From: Hyphomonadaceae bacterium BL14 | GTDB lineage: Bacteria > Pseudomonadota > Alphaproteobacteria > Caulobacterales > Maricaulaceae | Assembly (NCBI GenBank): GCA_027627705.1 | Contig: CP091242.1 | Coordinates: forward strand, 879,765 to 943,764 | Direction: 5' to 3' | DNA length: 64,000 nt | Part shown: piece by piece, positions 9,522 through 17,497 of the stretch | Numbering within the stretch: position 1 is the first letter of the stretch | Layout of the letters: every line of letters starts with the position of its first letter | Program-made: the position numbers and the translations under genes | Notes under the pieces: generated by a model | What the model was told of the DNA's origin: nothing | Seen by the model: the letters and a program-made list of their open reading frames with translations, nothing else | The model's database searches: none

Positions 9522-10403
9522 ATGCGTCTGACCTTTACCGATTCGCTTCTCGACCATGCCGGCCTGCAGCGGGCGAACCCCGACTGGATGGCGCAGCAGC
9601 ATGTGCACGCCGAGGGCCGCGCTGTTCTGTTCGCCGGAGGCTCCATCGCCCTGGCCGAGGACGGCACGCCGCTGGTTCTGCCGGCGGGCATCGCCTCCGG
9701 CCTGGCGCTGAAATGGCCCGGCCTGATCTTCATCGGCCTGCAAAACGGCGCGCCCTGGTTTGCTGGCGCGCTGGAAAACGGCTTTGCCGAGCGCGGCCCG
9801 GATTTCCGCATGACGGCCATGCAGTTGGCACCGGAGCTGGCTTGCGTTTTCGGGCGGGCCCGCTCCATCCTCATGTGGTCCGGTCGCAGGCGTTTTTGCT
9901 CCAATTGCGGGTCGAAGAACGAGTTCTTCGACGGCGGGCTTCGCCTGACCTGCCCGTCCTGCGGTATGGAGCATTATCCGCGCACCGATCCCTCCATTAT
10001 CCTGCTGCCCTATTCGGGCGACCGGTGTGTGATGGGCCGCCAGCCCAGCTGGCCGCCAGGCATGTACGCGACGCTGGCCGGCTTCGTGGAGCCGGGCGAA
10101 ACGCTTGAGGCGGCCTGTGCGCGCGAGACGGCGGAGGAAGTTCACCTCAAAGTGCTGCGCACCGAGTATGTGGCCAACCAGCCCTGGCCCTTCCCCTCCG
10201 CGCTGATGATCGGCTTTCTGGCCGAAGTCGAGGACGGCGAGGTGCAGCCGGACGACGATCTCGAAGACGCCAGATGGTTCACCCGTGACGAGGTGCGCGA
10301 ACTCTATGACGGTGCGATGGCCAATTGGGCCCCGCGCCACTTCTCGATTTCCAGATTGCTGATCGAGCGCTGGCTTGGACGCGATGACGGCGCGACCCTG
10401 TGA
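9522..10403 (+). CDS. nudC: NADH pyrophosphatase / NAD-cap decapping hydrolase NudC
   Basis: Nudix hydrolase that cleaves NAD(H) to NMN(H) and AMP and removes the NAD cap from RNA. 293 residues. Zinc ribbon with four cysteines (C126, C129, C144, C147), then the Nudix box (GFVEPGETLEAACARETAEE, from residue 187) and the NudC-specific NQPWPFPSA at 219-227, which separates NudC from other Nudix proteins. The Nudix box ends EEVHL where glycine is usual (EExGU), a minor deviation. A strong stem-loop follows the stop. Confidence 0.95.
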   Translation: MRLTFTDSLLDHAGLQRANPDWMAQQHVHAEGRAVLFAGGSIALAEDGTPLVLPAGIASGLALKWPGLIFIGLQNGAPWFAGALENGFAERGPDFRMTAMQLAPELACVFGRARSILMWSGRRRFCSNCGSKNEFFDGGLRLTCPSCGMEHYPRTDPSIILLPYSGDRCVMGRQPSWPPGMYATLAGFVEPGETLEAACARETAEEVHLKVLRTEYVANQPWPFPSALMIGFLAEVEDGEVQPDDDLEDARWFTRDEVRELYDGAMANWAPRHFSISRLLIERWLGRDDGATL

Positions 10404-10463
10404 CGCGTCTTGTCCGCGGCGACTTGCGTTACATGGATTAGGCGTGTGTACCGGTTGCTTCGC

Positions 10464-10492
10464 CGGGCCGGGCGTGCCAAACACCCGGCCCG
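10464..10492 (+). terminator. Strong stem-loop between nudC and the cytochrome gene
   Basis: CGGGCCGGG-C-GTG pairs with CAC-CCGGCCCG around a CCAAA-type loop, with a single bulge. There is no T-run after it (TAATCAATG follows), so it may be a weak terminator of nudC or a leader structure of the cytochrome gene 29 bases downstream. Confidence 0.45.
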
Positions 10493-10520
10493 TAATCAAT
10501 GAAATCTGTCGAGGGCGCTG

Positions 10521-11201
10521 ATGGGCGATCTTTTCTTCAACAAGGTGGCGGGCGTGATCCTCGCCGTGGCCCTGTTCATGATGGCGCTGGGCGAGTTGTC
10601 CAACATCGTGTTTGGCGGTTCGAAGACCGCGGAACTCGCCTATCCGATTGATCTCGCCGCGCTGCAATCGGCTGCGCCGGTGGAGGACATCGAGAGCGGC
10701 CCGGTGGACTTCGGCCTTCTTCTGGCCAGCGCCGACCTGTCCGCAGGCGAGCGCGTCGCGCGCCGCTGCGCGGCTTGCCATACCTTCAACGATGGCGGCG
10801 CGAATGGCACCGGACCGAATCTGTGGGGTGTGATGGGCCGCGGCGTCGCAGAGGTGGCCGGCTTCAATTACTCCGGCGCCATGAACGCCTATGGCTCGGG
10901 CGGCACGCGCTGGCTGTTCGAGAACATGTACGAGTATCTCGAAAACCCGCGCGGCTATGTTCCGGGAACCTCCATGAGCTTCGCGGGCCTGCGGAACCAG
11001 GAAGAGCGCATCAACATCATTGCCTACATGCGCAGCCAGGATGATGATCCTCTGGCCCTGCCCGACCCTCTGGCCGCAGCGCCAGCCGGTGACGACAGCG
11101 TTGCCGGGCCCGAAGCCGAACCCATGGCGGCGGACGCCTCCCCTGCAGAAGCCGGAGACGACAGCCAGGAGCCTGCGGACGAGGATGGCGGCGCGCTTTA
11201 G
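10521..11201 (+). CDS. Membrane-anchored cytochrome c (CycM-like)
   Basis: 226 residues. An uncleaved N-terminal membrane anchor (residues about 9-30, VAGVILAVALFMMALGELS) precedes a class I cytochrome c domain with the haem motif CAACH (C83-H87) and a distal methionine in GTSMSF. A long acidic, alanine/proline-rich tail of about 55 residues follows. This is the CycM / cytochrome c552 type that carries electrons from the bc1 complex to a terminal oxidase in alphaproteobacteria. It acts at the periplasmic face of the inner membrane and would need the Ccm system. It is a single gene with its own terminator. Confidence 0.9.
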   Translation: MGDLFFNKVAGVILAVALFMMALGELSNIVFGGSKTAELAYPIDLAALQSAAPVEDIESGPVDFGLLLASADLSAGERVARRCAACHTFNDGGANGTGPNLWGVMGRGVAEVAGFNYSGAMNAYGSGGTRWLFENMYEYLENPRGYVPGTSMSFAGLRNQEERINIIAYMRSQDDDPLALPDPLAAAPAGDDSVAGPEAEPMAADASPAEAGDDSQEPADEDGGAL

Positions 11202-11231
11202 GCCCCGCCCCTCACGACGCACACAAGAAGA

Positions 11232-11260
11232 GGCGCGCGCTGCACAGCGCGCGCCTTTTT
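11232..11260 (+). terminator. Rho-independent terminator after the cytochrome gene
   Basis: Perfect stem GGCGCGCGCTG/CAGCGCGCGCC with a minimal CA loop, then CTTTTT. It lies 30 bases after the cytochrome stop and before the convergent prmA stop, so it may also shield prmA. Confidence 0.9.
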
Positions 11261-11279
11261 CGTTTCTGCCAGGCCGGGA

Positions 11280-12149
11280 TCAGGCGTGGAACACCAGAAT
11301 GGTCCAGCCGTCTTGGGACTGCCCGGCCGCAGGGGTCAGTCCGGCCTTCACATACGCCTCACTGACACGGTCCGCCTGTTCATCCAGGAGCCCGGCAAGG
11401 ATGACCCGGCCGCCCGGTGCCAGATGACCTGCAGACTGTTCAGCCAGGGTGATGAGCGGGCCAGCCAGGATATTGGCGAAGATCAGGTCGAACCGGCGCC
11501 CCTCGAACACCGGATGGTCATAACCGTCCGCCTCGATCGACTCGATCCGCGGGGCCACGCCATTCTTCTGTGCGTTCACCAGGGTCTCGGCGACGGATTC
11601 ACAATCGATGTCCGTGGCGATGATCTGCGCGCCCGGCCACAGCTTGGCTGCCGCAATGGCGAGCAGTCCTGACCCGGCACCCAGATCCAGCACGCTGGCG
11701 GGCTCAAAGCCCTCGCGCTCGATGCGGTCCACAGCCTCAAGACAGCCACGCGTCGTGGCGTGATGGCCGGTGCCGAAGGCGGGACCGGCTTCCACTTCCA
11801 GACCGATGCAGCCTGGTGCCAGATCTTCCGCAGCATGGGCACCGTACACGGCGAAGCGACCGGCCTGCACGAGCGGCAGCCCTTTCAGGGACAGCGCGAC
11901 CCAGTCTTCCTCGGGCAAGGGCGCGATGTGAACATCGATGGACACCGCATCCAGCCCCGGCGTCGCCGCCATGGCTTCGGCGGCGGTCATCGTCTCGCAC
12001 AATATATCGAGGCGACCGGCCACTTCCGACCCGTCCTCGAACAGCGACCAGCTCAGGGCCAGAGGCTCTGGAACGGCGTCCAAAACAGCCAGAACCTCCC
12101 GCAGTGCGGCCATGGGGCCGCGCGCTTCAACCCGCCACAAAACACTCAT
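11280..12149 (-). CDS. prmA: Ribosomal protein L11 methyltransferase
   Basis: SAM-dependent trimethylation of ribosomal protein L11. 289 residues. An N-terminal substrate-recognition domain is followed by motif I VLDLGAGSGLLAIAAAKLW, GTGHHATTRGCLEA before it, and the PrmA motif FANILAGP. The start codon overlaps the stop of the upstream lipoprotein hydrolase gene by ATGA, so the two are translationally coupled. Confidence 0.95.
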   Translation of the reverse strand: MSVLWRVEARGPMAALREVLAVLDAVPEPLALSWSLFEDGSEVAGRLDILCETMTAAEAMAATPGLDAVSIDVHIAPLPEEDWVALSLKGLPLVQAGRFAVYGAHAAEDLAPGCIGLEVEAGPAFGTGHHATTRGCLEAVDRIEREGFEPASVLDLGAGSGLLAIAAAKLWPGAQIIATDIDCESVAETLVNAQKNGVAPRIESIEADGYDHPVFEGRRFDLIFANILAGPLITLAEQSAGHLAPGGRVILAGLLDEQADRVSEAYVKAGLTPAAGQSQDGWTILVFHA

Positions 12150-13084
12150 TCCCTCACCTCATGCGCCAGCAGGCGCTCAATCTCGCCGACAATCACTGCC
12201 CAGGCCGGGGCGGCCGGGTCAATCAGTTCAAAATGCCCGGCCTCCGGCACGACGATCTCCCTCACCGGGTCACCGGCCGCTTGTGCGGTCCGGGCATAGC
12301 GGGTTCCCAAGGCCGGGGGAATGATGGCGTCAAGCTCGCCCGAAATGACCACTTGGGCCACGCCCAGTGGCAAGAGACGCGCCGGAGAGGTGTCCGCAAA
12401 ACGGTCACCGCCGCGATCAGCGCCGGCCAGCGACATCACTGTGTCCGGTTCGCCGCAGCGTCCCGGGCCGTCGGCCGCAAACGCCTCGAGATCCGGAATG
12501 CCGGCCAGCGCGATGACACCCGCGACCGGCAAGGGCGCGTCAACGGCCAACGGTCCGTCCGCGATTCGCCCGCGCGCGGCCGCCCAGACTGCCAGATGGC
12601 CTCCGGCTGAATGCCCGGTCAGGACCATACGATTGAGGTCGATGGCATGGTCGTCAGCCAGCCTGCGGACATGGTCCACGCCGGCTGAGATGTCGAGAAA
12701 TGTGCCGGGCCAGCCGCCTGTGTCGTGCCCGATGCGGGCATATTCCAGATTCCAGACCGCGAAGCCCCGTGCGCGCAGATCACCCGATGTCAGGTCCTGC
12801 AGTTCCAGCCCTGGCATGCTCGCGAGCCAGCACCCGCCATGGATCATGATCACCAGCGGGTGCGGTCCCGGCCCTTCCGGCAGCCAAAGCTCGCCAAATT
12901 GATGCTCGCCGGGTCCATAGGCGATCCGGTGATCGGCAGCGGGGCGCTCACGCTCCATCAGAGTGGTGAACCGGATCGGACGCTCCGCCGCGTACGGATC
13001 AACCGGCGCGTCGTCCGGCGCGCTGCGCGGCCCGCAGGCCGCCAGCAACGCAACCAGGATGATGAATGGCAGACGGCTGATCAT
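12146..13084 (-). CDS. Lipoprotein alpha/beta hydrolase (esterase, BD-FAE/HSL-like)
   Basis: 312 residues. Lipobox LLAAC (C17) predicts an acylated outer- or inner-membrane-anchored enzyme. Alpha/beta-hydrolase fold: oxyanion HGG at 82-84, nucleophile GHSAGG (S159), acid D252 (GELDAIIPP), histidine H284 (EAGHFELI). The architecture matches BD-FAE/kynurenine-formamidase-like esterases; the natural substrate cannot be read from sequence. The stop overlaps the prmA start (ATGA). Confidence 0.85.
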   Translation of the reverse strand: MISRLPFIILVALLAACGPRSAPDDAPVDPYAAERPIRFTTLMERERPAADHRIAYGPGEHQFGELWLPEGPGPHPLVIMIHGGCWLASMPGLELQDLTSGDLRARGFAVWNLEYARIGHDTGGWPGTFLDISAGVDHVRRLADDHAIDLNRMVLTGHSAGGHLAVWAAARGRIADGPLAVDAPLPVAGVIALAGIPDLEAFAADGPGRCGEPDTVMSLAGADRGGDRFADTSPARLLPLGVAQVVISGELDAIIPPALGTRYARTAQAAGDPVREIVVPEAGHFELIDPAAPAWAVIVGEIERLLAHEVRE

Positions 13085-13162
13085 GGCGCGTTCCCCTCAT
13101 GGTCACGCGCCGCTTATGTCATCACAGCCCGGATTGAGAAAGCCGTCCGGGTCAGCGCCGCG

Positions 13163-13495
13163 TCAGGCCGCGCGCGCGTCCGACAGCATTTCGGCGAAGA
13201 AGTCGGTCTCGTCATCGACGACCTGGGCGTAATCAGGCTTGTTCGCCAGACGCAAGGCATCGCGATAGATCGAATAGACCAGCTTGTCAGCCGGAGCAGG
13301 CTTGGCGTCCGGGCTGTTGAGCCCATCATGGACCCAGCGCCAGAGCGCCAGTTTCGAGGTCAGATCATCCCAGTCGGCGCTGGGGACGCTGGCCACAGCG
13401 GCCAGAAGATGGGCCGGCGGCTGCGCGCCTTCGTTTTCCTTGACCTCACGCCACATGCGAAAAGCCAGGGTGATGAAGCGGCTGTTCTGTTCCAT
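13163..13495 (-). CDS. Hypothetical protein, 110 aa
   Basis: Small, soluble, largely helical protein with several tryptophans (FRMWREVKENEG, WDDLTSKLALWRWVHDGL) and an acidic C-terminus (VVDDETDFFAEMLSDARAA). No family recognised. Codon use matches the neighbours, so it is probably a genuine gene. It lies between the esterase gene and the SRP RNA, as a single minus-strand unit. Confidence 0.6.
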   Translation of the reverse strand: MEQNSRFITLAFRMWREVKENEGAQPPAHLLAAVASVPSADWDDLTSKLALWRWVHDGLNSPDAKPAPADKLVYSIYRDALRLANKPDYAQVVDDETDFFAEMLSDARAA

Positions 13496-13759
13496 CGTTC
13501 AACTCTTTCTGCCCCGCTGCGCCGTCACCGCGCAAAGCTCAATCAGATACCAAGGCGGCAGCTCAGCGGCGCGCGTCTTGACAGGCCGCGCCGGCAAACT
13601 TGCCATGAGGCTGCAGACCCGCGCTGGGCACCTCTGCTGCCGCGGGCTTCCTAGAGACGAAAAAGGGCGCAATCGCGGCGAGTATGCGGCACTGCACAAA
13701 AACCATCATGAAAATGATGGAATGCCCTCGAGCCGTCGGCAAACCGCAGCGCCGCCCGC
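13496..13759. other. Intergenic region with an inverted repeat at 13703-13720
   Basis: No coding sequence is supported in this ~260-base stretch between the 110-aa gene and the SRP promoter. It holds a perfect 7-4-7 inverted repeat CCATCATGAAAATGATGG at 13703-13720. Read on the minus strand the repeat is followed by TTTTT, so it has the shape of a minus-strand intrinsic terminator, yet no minus-strand gene lies upstream of it. It could equally be an operator. Confidence 0.5.
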
Positions 13760-13788
13760 TTGCATCTGCACCGGCCAGCCCCGATAAT
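13760..13788 (+). promoter_or_regulatory. Predicted promoter of the SRP RNA
   Basis: TTGCAT (13760-13765), a 17-base spacer, and GATAAT (13783-13788) fit a sigma-70 promoter. The predicted first base of the SRP RNA (13797) is 9 bases downstream, as expected for a strong stable-RNA promoter. Confidence 0.55.
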
Positions 13789-13796
13789 CATTTATA

Positions 13797-13892
13797 GGAA
13801 GGTCGGCGGCGGACGAGCCCCTCGCCAACCCGGTCAGGTCCGGAAGGAAGCAGCCGTAACGAGTTTTGGTTCGGGTCGCCGTCCGGCCTTCC
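13797..13892 (+). ncRNA. ffs: Signal recognition particle RNA (4.5S, small bacterial type)
   Basis: The highly conserved SRP domain IV is seen: GGTCAGGTCCGGAAGGAAGC with AGCC after it (about 13832-13855), the Ffh-binding symmetric loop and tetraloop stem. The ends pair: GGAAGGTCGG (13797-13806) with CCGGCCTTCC (13883-13892) through one G-U pair, giving a hairpin of about 96 bases. It lies just upstream of dnaX, a common location in alphaproteobacteria. The exact 5' and 3' ends are inferred from pairing. Confidence 0.93.
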
Positions 13893-13956
13893 GCCACCTT
13901 CCGCCTCTTTCAAGGCCCGTATCGCCGGGTTCGCACGCGCGGGAGCCTGATATCCC

Positions 13957-15786
13957 ATGATGGACGACGACGCGCCCGGCCCCGACGCCCCGGACAGCAG
14001 CGACAGCCCCGCCCTGCCCGGCTTCGAGCCGGCGCCAGCGGGACCGGCGGGCTATCAGGTGCTTGCGCGCAAATACCGCCCGCAGACATTTCCCGATCTC
14101 ATCGGCCAGGAGCCGATGGTGCGCACCCTCACCAATGCCTTCGCCGCCGGGCGCATCGCCCATGCCTACATGCTCACCGGCGTGCGCGGGATCGGCAAGA
14201 CCACCACGGCCCGCCTGATCGCCCGGGCGCTCAATTTCGAAACCGACACCATCAAGACACCGTCGATCAATCTGGATCCGCCGGGCATTCATTGCGCGGC
14301 CATCACCAAATCCTCCCATGTGGACGTGATGGAAATGGACGCCGCCTCGCGCACCGGCGTCGGCGACATTCGCGAATTGCTGGACGGCCTGCGCTATTCA
14401 CCGGTCAGCGCGCGCTACAAGGTCTACATCATTGACGAGGTGCACATGCTGTCCACCTCGGCCTTCAACGCGCTCCTGAAGACGCTGGAAGAGCCGCCGC
14501 CGCACGTGAAATTCATCTTCGCCACCACGGAAATCCGCAAAGTGCCGGTGACCGTGCTCAGCCGCTGCCAGCGCTTTGACCTGAAACGCGTTGACCGCGC
14601 GGTGCTGGCAGAGCACCTGGCCAAAATCTGCGAGACTGAAGGCGCACCGGTGGAGCCTGAAGGCCTGATGGCCATCGCCCGCGCCGCAGAAGGCTCGGTG
14701 CGTGACGCGCTGTCCTTGCTGGATCAGGCGATCGTGCAGGCCGAAGGCGGCGGACCGGTGAGCGCCGCGCAGGTGCGCGACATGCTGGGTCTGGCTGACC
14801 GGACGCGGGTGCTCGACCTTCTGGCGGCTGCGCTGGAGCACCGCGCGGCGGACGCGCTCTCTGAGTTGCGCCACCAGTATGATTCGGGTGCCGACCCGGT
14901 CGTTCTGATGCGCGACCTGCTGGATTACCTGCACGCCATGACGCGCCTGAAGGCCGCCGGTCCCGACGCCGATCTGGGCGAGGCGAAAGAGACCATTGCG
15001 CGCCTTGCGGCCCTGTCTGACTCCCATTCGCTGGCCTCGCTGGGACGGCTGTGGAAGACGGCGCTGACCGGCCTTGATGATGTACGCACCGCGCCGGACC
15101 CGTCCTCGGCGGCGGAAATGGCCGTGATCCGCCTGATGAGTGCGGCCAGCCTGCCCTCGCCGGAAGACGCCGCGCGTCTGCTGGCCGGCGCCCCGCGCGC
15201 AGAAACACAGGCGGCGGCGCAGCCCGCCTTGCCCTCCGCACCGGCTCCGGATCAGCCGGAGGCGCGCGGGCCTGAAAACAAGATCGTGCCGTTCAGCCGC
15301 CCCGCCCCGCCCCCGCCTGCCGAAGCCCCGCCAGCCGACGACGCCGGGTATGACGATCACGAACCCATCGGCGACGCCCTGCCCGGGCCGGATAGTCTGG
15401 ACGCGCTGATCGCCGATATCGAGGCTGCCCGCGAAATCGGGCTGAAGCTGGATGTGGAGCGCTACGTCAAGCTGGTATCCTTGCGGCCTGGGGCCCTGTC
15501 ATATGAGCCGGCCCCCGGCGCGCCGTCCGATCTGGGCGGACGGCTGGCGCGCTTCCTTCAGGACGAGACCGGTGCGCGCTGGCTGGTGGACAGCTCGGCC
15601 AGGAATGGCCAGGAGACGGTCCATGACCGCCGCCGCCGCGAGGCCGAGGCCGAACGCGACACGGTGATGAAAGACCCGGCCATGGTCAGCGCGCTGGCCG
15701 CCTTTCCCGATGCCGAGTTGATCGCCGTGGAACCGGCACCCATGGCCGCCAAACCCGCCCAAGACCGCCAGGAGACCCAGCGATGA
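13957..15786 (+). CDS. dnaX: DNA polymerase III subunit gamma/tau
   Basis: Clamp-loader ATPase. 609 residues. AAA+ domain with Walker A GVRGIGKT (75-82), then IIDEVHML, ALLKTLEEPPPHVKFIFATTE and the sensor SRCQRFDLKR. A proline-rich linker (about 400-470) leads to a tau-like C-terminal domain. The four-cysteine zinc module usual between Walker A and B is not present; only C113 remains (PPGIHCAAITKSSHVDVMEMDAASRTG). GGGAG lies 11 bases before the ATG. The stop overlaps the ybaB start by ATGA. Confidence 0.96.
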   Translation: MMDDDAPGPDAPDSSDSPALPGFEPAPAGPAGYQVLARKYRPQTFPDLIGQEPMVRTLTNAFAAGRIAHAYMLTGVRGIGKTTTARLIARALNFETDTIKTPSINLDPPGIHCAAITKSSHVDVMEMDAASRTGVGDIRELLDGLRYSPVSARYKVYIIDEVHMLSTSAFNALLKTLEEPPPHVKFIFATTEIRKVPVTVLSRCQRFDLKRVDRAVLAEHLAKICETEGAPVEPEGLMAIARAAEGSVRDALSLLDQAIVQAEGGGPVSAAQVRDMLGLADRTRVLDLLAAALEHRAADALSELRHQYDSGADPVVLMRDLLDYLHAMTRLKAAGPDADLGEAKETIARLAALSDSHSLASLGRLWKTALTGLDDVRTAPDPSSAAEMAVIRLMSAASLPSPEDAARLLAGAPRAETQAAAQPALPSAPAPDQPEARGPENKIVPFSRPAPPPPAEAPPADDAGYDDHEPIGDALPGPDSLDALIADIEAAREIGLKLDVERYVKLVSLRPGALSYEPAPGAPSDLGGRLARFLQDETGARWLVDSSARNGQETVHDRRRREAEAERDTVMKDPAMVSALAAFPDAELIAVEPAPMAAKPAQDRQETQR

Positions 15787-16118
15787 AGGACCTTGCCGGC
15801 CTGATGAAGCAGGCCCAGGAGATGCAACAGCGTATGCGCCAGGCGCAGGAACGGCTGGAGACGCTGGAAGTCACCGGTGAAGCGGGCGCCGGCCTGGTGC
15901 GCGTCACCCTGACTGCCAAGGGCGAGCTGCGCGCGCTGTCGATCGATCCGTCCATCGTCACGCCGGACGAAAAAGAAGTGCTTGAAGACCTCATCAAGGC
16001 GGCCCACGCCGACGCGCGGCGCAAGGCCGAATCCGCGCAGGCCAAGGTGCTGGGCGAGGCCACCAGCGGCATGTCCCTGCCGCCCGGTTTCGATATGCCC
16101 TTTGGGATCAAGCCCTGA
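15783..16118 (+). CDS. YbaB/EbfC family nucleoid-associated protein
   Basis: 111 residues. Helical start rich in glutamine (MKDLAGLMKQAQEMQQRMRQ) followed by the small beta-domain (ETLEVTGEAGAGLVRVTLTAKGELRAL), the YbaB fold that binds DNA as a dimer. Coupled to dnaX by ATGA, the widespread dnaX-ybaB pair. recR, which normally completes the trio, is not present downstream. Confidence 0.93.
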   Translation: MKDLAGLMKQAQEMQQRMRQAQERLETLEVTGEAGAGLVRVTLTAKGELRALSIDPSIVTPDEKEVLEDLIKAAHADARRKAESAQAKVLGEATSGMSLPPGFDMPFGIKP

Positions 16119-16196
16119 GGCGCACGCCTGGTCGCTTTGCTATCCTCAAACGCGCTCTATCTTGCATGACAGACGCCAATTCGGGGACACGGTTTC

Positions 16197-16613
16197 ATGG
16201 ACTTACCGGTAGAATGGATCATCGCAGCGGCCGCAGCCGTGATTGGCGCGTGCATGGGGCTGTTAAGCCTGATCGTACCGCAATGGGGCGCGAGCGTGGT
16301 GCGCCTGGCCCCCGATCCGCGCTGGAAAGGCGGCTTCGCCGAATTTCGCGCCAGCTATGGCGGCGCGCTGGTGCTGGCCCATGGCGCGGTGCTGCTGACC
16401 CTGGCCATGAGCGGTCAGGCCGGGGCCGGTGCGGTGATGGGCGCCAGCTTTGCCGTCGCGCTGTACTGGGGCGGCATGGCGATAGGCCGGGCGGCCTCCA
16501 TGGTGCTGGACCGCCACAAGGAGACCGTCACTGGCTATAATGCGGGCGCAGTGGGTTTTGAGACCGTGATGGCGCTGGCGCTGGCCGCGCCGTTTATCGC
16601 GCATCTGGGGTGA
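16197..16613 (+). CDS. Small integral membrane protein, DUF4345-like
   Basis: 138 residues with four hydrophobic segments (about 6-28, 58-75, 79-97, 118-137). The conserved-looking stretch GGFAEFRASYGG and a charged loop (RLAPDPRWK) resemble DUF4345-type proteins; the assignment is tentative. It starts 78 bases after ybaB and may be read through from it. It converges with the A+T-rich endonuclease gene, 10 bases away. Confidence 0.6.
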   Translation: MDLPVEWIIAAAAAVIGACMGLLSLIVPQWGASVVRLAPDPRWKGGFAEFRASYGGALVLAHGAVLLTLAMSGQAGAGAVMGASFAVALYWGGMAIGRAASMVLDRHKETVTGYNAGAVGFETVMALALAAPFIAHLG

Positions 16614-16623
16614 GGCTAATCGC

Positions 16624-17481
16624 TTAGCGCTCGAACTTGAGCCGTAGTGGCTTGGTGTGCCAAACTACGTGCTTGATGTTCCTGATTGCGGACTTTTCGT
16701 GCCGCCTTGTGGTGTTTGCTACGCAGAAGAACAAATATTCGCCAAAATCTAAGATTCCTCTTATTTCAATAAGGTTTGCTTGCGCATTTGATTTCGAAAT
16801 CACACTTTGATGATCCGAATTTTGAAAGTGCGGAACCAATGTTGTTATAACGTCATTTCCGTAAAATGACCTTACCCTCATCACCATCATTGAATGAAGA
16901 TCATCAATCGAATCGTTATTTTTACTTTTCAACCAAAAACCTACATACATGAAATTGGTGTGGTACAACGCACTCTCGAACGAGTGTGTGATAGGATACA
17001 TAACTGCTGGACCCAACCCGTAGCGCGTACTGTCTATCACCCACGCAAATGGAGCAAGGAGTAGCGCGCCAGCACCCCCTGCATGAGGGATCCCGAACGC
17101 GCCTTGAAATTGACTGAGCTGTGTGGGCGAAAGGATTTCCAATTCAATGTTGCTGGAAAGGCTGGAAACCCGCTCATAGGCCGCGTCCGTATACCCCTTA
17201 TTCGTAACAATTATAAATCTGTCGCAGCCAATATCTTCAGCCATACCAATGGCGGATTCAACTGTTTTAATGCTAACCTTCTTATTATAATATTTGCAAT
17301 CTATCGCCGATATTATTTTATCAGTTCCAAATTTTTCAACGACGCAGACATCCACTTCTCTAACTATTTTTGATGTTTTGCCAGCCACCTTTGCATTCTT
17401 GGTGACAGTAGCACCGGGAAGCTTGAAACAGATTTCTTCATAAATGTAGTTTTCATAGTCACGCCACGTTCGAATATCCAT
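16624..17481 (-). CDS. Mrr-like PD-(D/E)XK endonuclease with an unknown C-terminal domain, A+T-rich
   Basis: 285 residues. The N-terminal domain (about 1-120) has the type IV restriction/Mrr fold: an early glutamate pair (YIYEEI, E15/E16), REVDVCVVEK with D44, and the IDCKYY core (D61-C-K63), then KTVESAIGMAEDIGCDRFI and VTNKGYT, the block seen in Mrr_cat-type nucleases. The C-terminal part (about 121-285) is not recognised; it has aromatic strands and a basic end (WHTKPLRLKFER). The start MDIRTWRD at 17481 has GAGGGG 8 bases upstream. Base composition is unlike its surroundings (15 G/C in 60 bases at 17281-17340) and codons are A+T-rich, a strong sign of recent transfer. It sits 16 bases after the phosphotransferase gene on the same strand. 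Confidence 0.85.
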   Translation of the reverse strand: MDIRTWRDYENYIYEEICFKLPGATVTKNAKVAGKTSKIVREVDVCVVEKFGTDKIISAIDCKYYNKKVSIKTVESAIGMAEDIGCDRFIIVTNKGYTDAAYERVSSLSSNIELEILSPTQLSQFQGAFGIPHAGGAGALLLAPFAWVIDSTRYGLGPAVMYPITHSFESALYHTNFMYVGFWLKSKNNDSIDDLHSMMVMRVRSFYGNDVITTLVPHFQNSDHQSVISKSNAQANLIEIRGILDFGEYLFFCVANTTRRHEKSAIRNIKHVVWHTKPLRLKFER

Positions 17482-17497
17482 CACGTGCGCCCCTCGC

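Noticed and set aside
9474..11222. Long minus-strand open frame (582 codons) over nudC and the cytochrome gene
   Set aside because: Shadow of two well-supported genes; no signal, family or ribosome-binding site.
13706..13897. Small minus-strand open frame over the SRP RNA
   Set aside because: It is the complement of the SRP RNA, which has the diagnostic conserved loop.
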